A stretch of DNA of 64,000 nucleotides from Strigamia acuminata. Lineage: Eukaryota; Arthropoda; Chilopoda; Geophilomorpha; Linotaeniidae. The stretch is taken from NCBI GenBank assembly GCA_949358305.1, contig OX442320.1, positions 10,246,259 through 10,310,258 on the forward strand, written 5' to 3'. Below, in pieces: positions 31,101 to 43,800 of the stretch; positions within the stretch are counted from its first letter, which is position 1; each line of letters opens with the position of its first letter. The notes below the pieces were generated by a model, which worked only from the letters and a program-made list of their open reading frames with translations, was not told the DNA's origin and did no database searches. The translations under genes and the position numbers were made by a program.

Positions 31101-34100
31101 ATGAACATCATCCATCACGGATGATCACTCATCAGCGAGTGCTTCACCTAAAATGAGATTATCCCCCGAAACCGCAGCAAATCTGCCCCAAACATGTCCA
31201 AATGGCGCTGACAACTGGCGGCAAAAACGAGAAATAAAAATGGATTTTTATTCCCCGTTTTTCCTTTATCCGTTGAAAAAATCTCTATTTATGAGGCGAA
31301 ATAAATTCTTACGGCACATGACAAGCGGCAAATGGAATTTCAATTAAAATACCGAGCATGTTTGGCCGAAACTCTGAGCAAAGGTCAAATAACCACATTT
31401 GGTGAAGTTAACGAGGGTGTGACGTCACCCAAGATGGCGGAGGGGAACGAAATAAATAAATAAGCCTAACGTTCACGAATTCCAAAATTCCGTTTAATTT
31501 CTTCCGTTTGTTTAATCTAATCAATTCGAACATCATCAACGGACGTTGGCAGATCGTAAACGCGCCTAGTCGGACATTTTATTAAGATTTATCTTCGGTA
31601 ATTCCCTTTTTTTTTCACAACAAAAGGTGCGAGCGCCGTATATAAAAATTTATAAGATAAAAAAAAAAAGAAAAAAGAAGCGCCGTAATAAAAAATTTAT
31701 AAAATCACTTTTTCCACTGTAATTTACGGGTGTAAGTCTCGAAATTTGACATCCAAAATTGGCGAAAGCTTTCAGGAGGGAAATATATAAACTTTTCGAT
31801 TCCATATATCAATTTGTATGTCATCACTCGCAAAATGGCCACCTAGTCAAGTGACCACCAGAGTGGTCAAGTCGAATACAGAGTGCGCGCTTTTCCCATA
31901 AATTTTCCTCCTCTGTTTGAATATCCCAAATTCGCATGCGTGCAACATGTCATTACGGAACGACGCTGCAAATTGGCTCGCGAACGGCAAATAAGGCCCA
32001 AAACTAGGCCTAAAACAGACCTAAATAGCCATAAATCAGACGTGGGGGAATTTCAAATGACGTGTAATTTGCACGTTAAAAAAGGGTAAATTTCAAATGC
32101 GCACGACATCAATAACACACTAGTTCGCGAGACCTAAAAAATTCGAAAAAAAGAAAAAAAGAAATCCATCGCCCATTTTGTCAAACATCGGCCGCCATTT
32201 TTCAAGAAAATTCAATCCAATGCAAAGGTCAATTTTGATTTTATTTTGGAAATTGAAAATTGCAAAGATTCGCCAATAAATGGTCGGGAAATGGGTTTTT
32301 AACTTGACCATACATTTGTTTAGGGGTGTATACACACAACCCAAATTCCCAGCAGGCAATTTATGTGCACTGGAGATCTGATCCTATTAAAAGGCGCCCT
32401 CCAGTGAGCAATAAAAACATTACAACTGCCCCACAACTACTTAACAACTTTAGCCAAAAAGTTAACACTCATATTTCTTCTCCACGGTCTAAAAAGAGTT
32501 TTTGAAAAAAAGGGGAATTAAACGGCAGAATTCGCGAAAGCAGATCCAAATAAATCAAAACGAGACAAAGGATGTCAAATACATACAAGAAGAGAGGGAA
32601 AATATAATATAGTCCACTTTCAGGACACCATTAACGTGACGCAGCACATTGATGCGACTATACACATCACGTGAATGGGAAAATCGAAAATTGACTATTT
32701 TATTTTTCCACGGGATTTATTTCCACGAGATTCATTTTAAAAAGATTCTATACGCGATTCTGCGAGATTTGTCCTTGCTATTTCATTTAACCCTCCCCAC
32801 CCCAAAGGGTCAATTTTGACCCCAGAATTTTTTTTTACATTAAATTAAATGTTTTTCTTTCTATTTTTTGTTTTGTTTTTGTATTTTGCTTTTTCATCAA
32901 TTGAAACAATAAAAAAAATAATAGGAACTGATAACTTTTAAATTTTTTTTGGACTAATAACATCGATTTTGGGCTAATAACATTGATTTTAGACTAAAAG
33001 CATTATTTTTAGGTCCAAAATGTCATTTTCTTGGTCCAAAATGTCATTTTCTTGGTCCAAAATGTGATTTTCTTGGTCCAAAATGTCATTTTCTTGGTCC
33101 AAAATGTGATTTTCTTGGTCCAAAATGTCATTCTATTGGTCCAAAATGTCATTTTATTGCTCCAAACTAATTTTGTTTACAAAATCCGTCAATTTTTCAT
33201 TACGTCGCAAGTGCCCAGTGACCACTTATTATTATTATTACAATATTAATACTTGGAAAATTGACACAAGACTAAAATATTCGATTCCCTGTGATTCCTG
33301 CGGGTGGGGAGTGTGGGCATGATGTATAAGTGAGCCGAGTGCGTCATGCATAATCAACGCATGCGCAGTTGGGGGTCGGGACGGAGATTAATTGAATTTG
33401 TGAGCCCAATAGAGCGAAAAATTGGTGTGTAAATCTGTCACCGACAGAAACACCAGTGCTAATCCACTCCGCACCAGTTTGATACAATACAATTGCACTT
33501 GCAACGCTTATTTCCCAATCAATGCTCAAGAAACCCTTTAATTGACTAATTAAACTTATTTTTCTATCCATTAAAATTTGTAAAAATTATTTATTTATTT
33601 ATTTATTTATTTTTTGCTTTTTTTCCCGCCTTGTTTTGACTATAGGTGATAGGCATTGAATTCCGGGATAATTTAGGCGGGAAATTGCATGTCTCCTGGC
33701 ACCGGGATGTCTCCGGAGGAGGAGATGCTTCTGAGTAGTGGTGGAGCGTTGTAATTTGTTCAAGAGCGGCGTCTGGCGGCAGACAACAAATGCAAAGCCC
33801 ACCCGACAACACTTCTTAGAAAGAAAAGGTAAAAAAAAATAAAAATAAAAAATAAATAAAAAAAATAAAAAACACCATGATTGGATTGATTGGCCGCATG
33901 TCACGTGACATGTTTTGCTCTAATTTTCGGAACAAATGTAAACAAATAAATAGAAATAATTAAAAAAAAGGAAACAAAGAATCTCAGGTTAAAAGGGGAA
34001 GAAAAAAATTAATTTTTGAGTTTAAATCTCGTTTTTGGTTAATTTTAGGCCTAAATACATGTAATTTAGACGTAAATAGGTGTAATTTAGTGCGCAAAGA

Positions 34101-37100
34101 GTGCACACGTCAACGTACACTCGATAAAGTTTAAATAATCACCTTTTTGGTTGAATACAATGCTAAACAAAGGTCAAGCTGTTCCTTAAATGCACAACCC
34201 AATCCCTTGTTGACGTCCAACAACATCTCGCACAGTTGCCTCAACACGTGCCGGAAGTCAACCATAGGCCTAACCACACCATCTGACTATGCCACACTCC
34301 ACTTACGACAAACACCAACAAGTTATCCTCACAAAAACCCACAAAAAGTCGAAAAATCCTAAAAATTCATCAAAAAAGTAAAAAAAAGTCGAAAAATCCT
34401 AAAAACTCATCAAAAAAGTCAAGAAAACTCGAAAAATCCTAAAAATCCATCAAAAAACTCGAATAAGCAAAAAACTTTATCAAAAAACCTAAAAATTCAT
34501 CAAAAACCCTCAAAAACTAAAAAAAATCAACAAAAAACCCCAAAATCCGCCATTTTGAATTGAAAAGACAAATCAATTTTCCCTTTTGGCGACTCGAGCA
34601 CACCTTGAGACGCTTATAAGTCATTTGTGTTTGGTGTCACCGTGCACCTCCTTATTTGTGATCCTATTTTTGTCTTGTCACACTTGAGTGACGGCTGACC
34701 AGTGGGTAACACGCTTGGCCAGGAGGGGGGTTGAAATGAACCCATTCGCCGTCCACCCCCCACCCCCCTCCCTCCTAGTCATTAACCCAGCCCTCCTCAA
34801 TACTCCCCACCCCCCGCCGAGTGCCAACGACAGTCCACCAACTCATCAGCCCCAAACTCATCATTACCAGCCACCAAACGCGCCAAATCAACACACTTCC
34901 GGTTCATTTCGCACCACACCCCCCTTTAGTCTTAACCCCTTCATCCGTTTACCCCCAAAATGACCAAAATTCGCCCCCAAAACACAAACAAACAACAAAA
35001 AACGCCGAAAAACGCTCAAAAACCGTGAATAAATCCTTCCAAGATGGCGGGGAGAGCGTTAACTGGACGCTGTAAATGGTGAAAGATGAGTCCCGCGAGG
35101 GGGAGATAGATAATATTTGCTGATTCATCACCCCCCGCTCATAAAGCCCCCTCCATCTTGCCCTGAAATCAGCCGCAACTCAATTGAATGGTTGGCTAAT
35201 GAAATTAGTCAAATCAGCCAACACACAAGTTAGGGTTAATTACTACAAATGAAGTGGATATGATCCCATCTACCCCCCACTCCTGGCTACTCCTGCCTAC
35301 ATCCCCCACATCCCACACTCGCTCCATCTGCTCCTCAGGCCCCTCCACTCAACCTGGCTGCGTTTCGTCCACTAAAAACACCGATAGACCAGTTTTAACT
35401 CTATTTTTATTGAAATTGTGTTGTTATTTTAATGTTTTGCTATTGTTTTCGTGTTATTTTTACTCGTGTTTCGTTTATTTTCCTGAATTTTTAGAATAAT
35501 TCAACATTTTTTGGTGTTTGGCGTGTACGGGAAATCGGCTGCGGTCATGCGGCGTTGAGCGCGTCGTCGTCGGTGAAGGAAATTCTGTTGCCGGGGGTTC
35601 AAGGAGTGTTTAAAAAAAGGTCGTTTTTTGTTGACTAACTTTGTATTAAGTAGTTTGGATGTTTATTTCGTGCCTTCTTAGACGTTGTTGCGGTTAATTC
35701 GTTCTCGGGTTTCCCCGAAACAACGATTCGGAGCTGTCAAGTTGAAACAGATGTGTGACTTTTTCCAATTACGTTTTGTGTAAAACATCATTTTCTTTTC
35801 CGATAACTTCGCTTACCTCGTACAACCAACATCTGGTTAGCACATGACACACATTTATTATCCTTTTCCCCAAGTTTAAAACAAAAAATAAAAATAAAAA
35901 AAATTTTAAAAAAAAAATTAAAAAAAATAAAAATAAATAAAATTTTTCTGAAATGTTTTCATTGTGTGCAACTCCTGAAGCTGCGTGGTTCGCTTCAAAG
36001 AGTATATACTTTGCAGTATTATAAGCAGAAAAAAGGACCAGCATATTTACAAAGATAGAGCAAGAAGAGGGGGCGTGCAAGTTCCTAGAATTCGCAAAGG
36101 TCGGATAAAAAAATTCGCAGAAAAACCAACATGCAACAAACAAATATGAATTCAATTGTACGCATTTCAATGCAACCTAATAAATTCTATACAACGCAAT
36201 CATTCTTTCACACATCAAGATCTAATTTTTCGAAATAAACACGCATTGTACAAGACCAGCTTCGTCTTTCTTCAAGTGCTAAACCATTCAAAACACCAAT
36301 TTACACGTCGATTACACAGATATCGCACAAAGATTACATAAGCCTCACGAATTGCAAGTCCTGTTTTCAGGCCTAAATTTGACATTTTTTGTCTAAGAAA
36401 TGAGTTTTTGGACCCAAAAAATATGTTTTTGGACCCAAAAAATATGTTTTTCAACACGAAAATATGTTTTCAGACCTAAACAATGTGTATTCGGACCTAA
36501 ATTTGCATTTTTCGGACCTAAATTTGCATTTTCGGACCTAAATTTGCATTTTTCAGACCTAAATTTGCATTTTTCTTATAAAAATTGTGAATTTTTTCTG
36601 GAACCAGATCCTCTTCAAATTATAAATTGCAAAATATAACGGTAACATAACTCACTAAGAAATAATGGTAATAGTTGGTAACTAGTTATCCTTTTTTGGC
36701 TAAATAACTAGTTAGCAAATTAGAGTAACGCGTGCAACCCTGCTAGCAACTGCGGTCAAAAACAAGTCGTGATGAACACCAATCCAACAACTCGAGTTTA
36801 ATAATAACTTTTTGGTCTGTTCTGAAGACACCATAAAAATATAAATAATTAAAAAAAAAGCTATCAGAAAGGGAGGCAGCTGATGGAACCTTTCAACCAC
36901 CCCCCTAGATTGCCCCACGCCCCCCCAAACTGATGTACTTTAACTAATCATTCGGCAAAGTGCTCAATATATAAATGAATAAATAAACAAACAAATAAAT
37001 ATACCTTTGTCACTATGTGATTGCACGTATCGGGCCCTTCGCTCGGATAGAGTCACCTATTAAGGATAATACCGTAATACTCTATTTATTAGACCGATAT

Positions 37101-37895
37101 TTCCCCCGCATACTTAGTCTACAGAGACAGACACGCGGACTGAAAAGTTTTATTGGAAAACCTTTCAAACTTCATTCAAAACTGTCCAAACTTGGAGCGT
37201 ATTCCGCATTTCACGCACACGATTAACATGGGATCCTATGTGTGTGCGGAACGTAGTTTTTATACTCGAGTTGCACTCAAAAAGGCACCTTACAATGTGT
37301 ACTCCCATTGGTCGAGCCAGTTTTTTATTCGCTCGTTTACCGCAAAAATTCATTTTTATCTTATGAATATTATTTTTGTATGAAAAGTGTTGTCAATTTG
37401 GTTGATGTGTATTCTTGCACTCTAAATGACGGGCAGTGAAACAAAGAGGTTGAAAAACTCGTCGAGTGTAAAAGTGATCATTAATGACATTTTTTAGTCT
37501 GCGAATTTCCTTTTTAAAGCCGCCAAAGAGCGCCGACACTTGGATTACCTTTAATGGCGCCCCAAAATCAGTCGACACCACCACCCCATCAGCGAACGGC
37601 GCCCCTCTGTTGACAGATCTCGTTGCAAATCTCGTCTAACGAGAGATGCACTTGTTAGTGTGTCAAATGTAATGGACGGTGACTCATTAACGAAGAGCAC
37701 CAACTCAAATTAGTTCGCCTAATTGCCGCCGTGTGCCCCGTTGTGCTGTTTAAGTATGACTTTGCACTTTGTATGACACGAAAAAAGAGTACACTCACTT
37801 GGATTGTCCACGCTTTCACTTCGTCGTGGCCCGCAGTGAAAAAATACTGCAGTTGTAGCGATTTGTATCCTTGAACGATGATTTTATCCAACGCA
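25115..37895 (-). CDS. Ola1: OLA1 exons 9-11: C-terminal TGS domain
   Basis: Exon 9 (37799-37895) encodes [19 protein letters not shown] and the start of [13 protein letters not shown]. Exon 10 (30334-30456) encodes [20 protein letters not shown] and on to GSEGAVK. Exon 11 (25115-25228) encodes [18 protein letters not shown] followed by IIFFKFNAG and a KEKEKKK tail. The intron between exons 10 and 11 is 5105 bp, of which 4989 bp are a pure pentanucleotide array ending 5 bp before exon 11. Confidence 0.94.
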
Positions 37896-40800
37896 CTACA
37901 CACGAAAAAATAACAAAGAAAATGAATACAAATTATACAAACGTCTAGCGCCCGTTTTTAAGAGAGGCCCCTCAAAAAAACTCATTTTTACACACAAAGA
38001 AATAAATTTTAGGCCAAAAAAATGCAAATTTAGGCCAAAAAATGCATATTTAAGCTAAAAAATCTAATTTTAGGCCAAAAAATAAAAATTTAAGCTAAAA
38101 TATCTAATTTTAGGCCAGAAAAGTCAATTTTAGGCTAGAAAAGGCAATTTTAGGCAAAAATAAATCGAAATTTAGGTTTAAAAATCTAATTTTAGGCCAG
38201 AAAAGTCAATTTTAGGCGAGAAAATCCAATTTTAGGCCAAAAAAATTTATCATTTGACCAAAAAAATCAATTTTAGGCGAGAAAATCCAATTTTAGGTCA
38301 AAAAAATGTATTATTAGACCAAAAAAAATCAATTTTAGACAAAAAATGTTTAACAGGCTTAATTTATGCTTAATTTTTGCCTGGAAAAAACATTTGTCTA
38401 TATAGGGTCCCAAAAAAAGCTGAATTCAACCCTGATAACAATTAATACATTGGGAGTTTAGTTGACGAGTTAATGAATAGAAATAATTGAATAGAACAAT
38501 TAATAACGCGGGGATGAATGTTTGATGCATTAATTACACGCGGAGATCCATTAAAACTCTCATTAGAAAATGCAAAAAAAAGCAAAACGGACTCATCAAA
38601 CAAATGGAATAACACGCCTGAATAATTAATTCCATTCCAAATAAATAAATTTTTATCACTTTTCTTCTAAATAATTTTTTTTTATCGAGAAAAAAAAAAA
38701 TAAAAAATAAAAAAAAATAAAAAAAACATAAAGCGAAAGTCGATCAGTCGTTGGTATTCAGTGAACGGGGACATGGGTCGCAAATCTATGCAAATTGAAG
38801 CTATTTTCCATGACAAGAGAAATAAAATAAGCCCGAATTAAAGGGGTGAAAGCAGCCGAGCGGAAAATGACGTCATTATTCCAGACAGACACGATAAAAG
38901 GACAACATGGACAAAATACAGATTCCTCCAAGTCAAAACCATTAAAAACTCAATTTTCTTGGCTTAATATTGACTTGCACAATTAATTTCATCTCCCCCG
39001 TGTATGGACAAACTCAATTAATCCTCGCGAAGAATCCAAATTGAGGCGAGCACACCTACATGTCATAAACCCCCTCCAAAGGCAACAACCTCATTAAAGC
39101 CAACTGTCAGCCATTGATGGAACAAGAGGACACCTACCGACTGATGAATCGTTTTATTAGGTGACGAAAGGACCAGGATCCCAAAAAAAGATGTCTCACA
39201 CCTACAGGGGTGTTTTCTTCACCACAATACCTCGTCTTTCTTTCTTTTTTCTATTTATTTCTGGACAATAAATAAAAAGGGTTGGTGTTGCGAGGGTTTC
39301 CTTATGTGCTAGTCAATTTATTTCGTGTCACAGTTGGTGTTATCTCAATTCAAAAAATGTCATATTGCTCGAGTTTGATACATGTTTTGAAATTAAATCA
39401 CACATGCATGAAAATGCACTCAGTTCTGCACCATAAACATTCTGTGGTCATTACTATACACAAAATGACCCATACATGCTACAGCAGCAGCATTCAAAAT
39501 ACGGAATCTCCATCCTTCCGCTACCGTCGATAGAACTGAGTCGTCCGTATCGAACTCGAGCGACAGCGGCAACTTCGTTCGTGAAGCAAAATATTAATTG
39601 TATGAATAACAAATAAATGATGTTGTTTATGACTAGAGTGAGGATGAATATTATTTTGCTTAAACAGCAAAATCTGTCCGTATACCCTAACATCGGGTAC
39701 AATAATAATGCAAGTCATAACTTATGACTTGCGTAATTAGGACTAATATGAAGTAAAATATTAATTGTATGAATAACAAATGAATGTTATTTATGACTAG
39801 AGTGAAGATAAATACACAAATGCATAAAAATATATTATTATGCTTAAACAGCCAAATTCGTCCATATGTTAATATGGGATTACGATAATTATGCAAGTCA
39901 GAAGTTACCAATTACGTAATTATCGCACCCGAGATTAGGACTAACCAAAAGTAAAATATTAATTGTATGAATAACAAATAAATGATGTTTACGATATTTG
40001 CCCAAGTAATAAAATAAAAATTATGTATTAAATTTCTATTTTCTGACAGTTTTACAGGATAATACAGGTGGGGTTGGAAATCAATGGGAGGGGCATCAAT
40101 TACACCACCCTACCATTTATAAACTTAAAAGCCCAAGGGTATAAAAACCTAAGAAATGGAAATTTCCTTATCAATGGAAATCATCACTTGCGCTTTAATG
40201 GCAACTGCAATTTCTTTCATCTCCAATCCACCTCATATCTTTTCAAGTCCAAATTTGAAAATCATTCAGGATGGGCCCAACATTCCTCGCTGAACCCAAC
40301 TCTGGCTCGACATAGTTACATCAACTTGTATCAAGTGTTGTTAAACCATGTGGGCCCTCGGGTGAGTAAACGAGCAACTCTTCTGGTGACAGTGCAGTGC
40401 GAACTCTATAATTATCCGACTTCATTTTGGTTGGCTTCGTTTGACTTATGAGCGAGCGTGTTGTGACCACTGTAATTAACGCCTTGATTTATGAATGAAG
40501 AGACAAAGCGCTCTCTTTCTAAACTCCAAAACTCTACATCAGGCTCCTGCCACACTCTCACAGGGGAACTCATTCGGAGTGAGCTGCCATCTGGCGAGAT
40601 TAACATCAAACACTCGCCCGTTATACCCCGGCTTTAATATTCATCTCTATACGAAAATAGAAATACCACCCAAAGAAAGAGCTCTTATCCGATGTCGGCG
40701 GGCTAGAAAAATACACCCGTGCGGCGTATCTGCAGCTGGCCAAGCGAAAAGCTTTCTCGAAAACCCGACTTTGCATTTGCACCGAGAACTGGGAAACCAC

Positions 40801-43800
40801 AGAAAACTCGTTGGACGTCGCAGTCTTAAATCAGACAAGGATGAGAAGTGACCGAGATTCTCAGGTGGTCTCTCATCCAATGCTGCTTAACTTCTGCGTT
40901 CTAGTGGCAAAGGGTAATCGACATAGCGTTTAACAGCGTTTCTTTTCTAAATACCGTATTTCATCGATTAAGAGCCGCGGCTCTAATTCAAAACTGCCAT
41001 TTTTGTCAGCAATTACAATTTCGGTTTTTCGCTCGTTACATTCGGGTTCTGCAATTTCAGCGTGCGGCGTCTACTAGGATTTACCGAAAGCCGCCTTCCG
41101 AGTAAATAATGTAAAGTCATCAATACATCTGACCACCCAAAATGGCCCGGAGTCACAACTAACTCATGATGGCTGACAGCAGTGCCAACACCAACCCAGG
41201 AAAATTCCTTAACGATTAAAATCTTGTACATTACAACAAAAACTGATAACAAAACGGATATTGCAGATATCCTAAATAAGGAATAAAAGTGTGGATGTTA
41301 GTTTCTGCATCTTTAAATGTCTAAATTAGGGTTGCAACAACTTGAACGCGTGAGGATGTAATTTTTTCATTAAGATCAAGATTAATACTGTCTTTGCCCG
41401 CCCATTTCTAGCAATAAAATTGACGCGTGCAAGTCTCATCACAACATGTGATAAGGCTGAAAATGAGGAGGTATAAAGAAACCCTGAGGTGGAGGTTGAA
41501 ACAGAAAGGTGTTCAGATAGCACAATAGGCCATAAAATTATATCAAGCAGTTGTTGGCTTCAATTTCTTAACATATCTGTATCAATTGAATGATGAATGA
41601 CTCATCCAATTGTGCAATAAATCAAACTTGTTTGCCTGTACACTTTTGCATCCACATGTGACAGCTTTTTCCAATTTCTTCCTCAATGGAAAAAATTGTT
41701 TTCGAATCAGTAATTGCTTTTAGAATTTCTCTAAAAAACAGGAAGATGTTCCAATCTTCCAACTTTGATCGAACGATAAAACTTATCTTGCAATAGGAAT
41801 TTAACCGGCTTAAACCACACAGTTGAAACTGAGAACTCAAACGCATGCTTTCCCTATGGCTCAAAAATATATTTTTCAATATATTGCTTTTCACTTAACG
41901 CATATTCCAAAATGTATAGCATTCCGCAAAACCACGTCTCTTATTTGTACAGTCGTGGACAAAAAACTTCCCTTCAGTTTAGCTGTTTTAAGTTTATCTA
42001 TCCTTATTTGCCCGATGGTTACTGTAAACAGACTACTTTGGCACCATCAGGTAATGGAACCAACTCCCAACAATACTGGTGCTACCGGCGGTTATAGAAT
42101 GCTTTCATACCGCAAATGGCCACTCCGCCCTGCCAAGAGGATAACGAATGCACACTGTCTTTTAATACTGTTGTTAGGGCAAGACAAGAGACCGGGTCAA
42201 GATTGATGTCATTGAATCTCAATGGATTTTTATGCCACCTGGTAGATAAACTAAAAACACATAAACTGAAGGAAAGTTTTTTTGTCCACGACTGTTCATT
42301 TAATAACGCATTCCAAAAGACATTGCAATATAATTCCAATATATTTTAAAACCATATGCGTTGTTTCAAAGGGTGAGCTTCAATTTCGAGAGACACTTCT
42401 ATAATCTTGCTAACGTGTGGAAATATTTTACTATTTTACCGCAAACAAAATGTTCTCTCACTCAAACGGTAGAGCAAACCACACCGGCATCCGACTACGG
42501 CACATATATTTCTCTTTCATATTTATGCAGGAATAACCATTAAAGGAAATATGCAGAATCAAATCAAGCGTAGCAACTAAAAAGTAAAAAATTTACTTCA
42601 ATTATCCAACAATAGCTTTTGACTTCACGGCCTCCGTTCGAAGACCTTCAGCCGAAACAGCTATCGCAGACTTTCTCACGTTCCTGTTCTTTGTGCACCT
42701 TGAATTTTTTTACAGAAAGGATGCCGATAAACACGTACCCATGCGTACCGTCACGTCGAAAAGATGGTGAATTTAACCTAACCTAACCTAACCTAACCTA
42801 ACCGTACCGTTGCGGTAACCCATTACGGTAATGATTAATAAGGACAGACGGTTGCATTCGTATTTCGACGCTGGACTGTCACAAGCGGCAAATAGGGGAG
42901 CTAAAAATACAGGCAGACGTTTCTTGGAAGGAGAGCTAACCAGTCATTAGGACAGTCCCAAAGCTGCAAGGAAATTGCTAAGGATAGAAACAATCTCGTA
43001 GTGAACATTTGCTACTATCACGCATGAGTTTTTGATGCTGTTATTACACGACATTTCCAATATGCTTTAATTGCTAAGCACAGCCCTTATTTGGAGTTTA
43101 ATAAACACAACTAAGTTAATACTTTTTAATGAGGGAGCGGGAATAAATGCAAGGTTATTAATCTCTTTTTCTTGGTAAATTTTAAATAACTTTTCTCAGA
43201 AGGGGGAAAAAATTGGACAAATGACTTCTCCGAGTCACTCACCTGCTTGTTTTGCTTTCGTTTAAAAATTTCTCCTTTTCAGAAGCGTCCATGTCGATTA
43301 GTTTGTTTTCCAGTTCGCCGCTGAACGGGATCATCACGGCGCCGGGGTCGTTTTCATCAACCCACAATTTCAGTTTGATTAACCTGGGAATTAAAATGTA
43401 AGAAAATTTTAATAATTTAATGAGTGAAGCGAACAGAAGTTTGTTTGCGAATATTGGAGAATAAATTTGTGGTGGTTTAGTCGAATTGGCGTAAAGTTCG
43501 ATGGGAAAAAGGGATTAATGCTGTATCAATGCACTGTAATCAATAAAGATAGTGTTCCAGTTGCACAGTGGTGAAACAAACACTCCCTTGTACATTATTT
43601 ATCAAAAATATATAACTTTTCTAAAAATTGATCGATATTCAAAAAAAGTTTGTGAAATTTGTCGATTTGTCTCAAACATTTCTCAAAATTCCTCAAAATT
43701 CCGCACAATTTTCTCAAAATTTTCCCAATTTTCTCAAAATTACCTTAAAAAATTCATTACACATTTCTAAAATTTTCCTTTAAAGTATCTGAAAATTTGC

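Larger units (their letters stand above)
30457..37798. other. OLA1 intron 9: repeats and transposon remnants, no supported gene
   Basis: The 7.3-kb intron contains a piggyBac-like end at 32787, tandem arrays at 32960-33175, 34330-34545 and 36360-36580, and poly(TTATT) runs. Open frames here (for example a Pro-rich one at 34688-34963) have no recognisable domain, biased composition and no splice support. Confidence 0.5.
37896..43242. other. OLA1 intron 8: repeats, no supported gene
   Basis: Besides the repeats listed separately there is a 127-codon plus-strand open frame at 40068-40451, which has no recognisable motif and lies among repeats. I see no nested gene. Confidence 0.5.

Noticed and set aside
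34688..35075. Proline- and histidine-rich frames
   Set aside because: They are caused by C-rich low-complexity DNA; the composition is that of a repeat, and two overlapping frames are equally open.
40068..40451. 127-codon plus-strand frame in OLA1 intron 8
   Set aside because: It has no motif and no splice or promoter support, and it is surrounded by repeats; probably chance.
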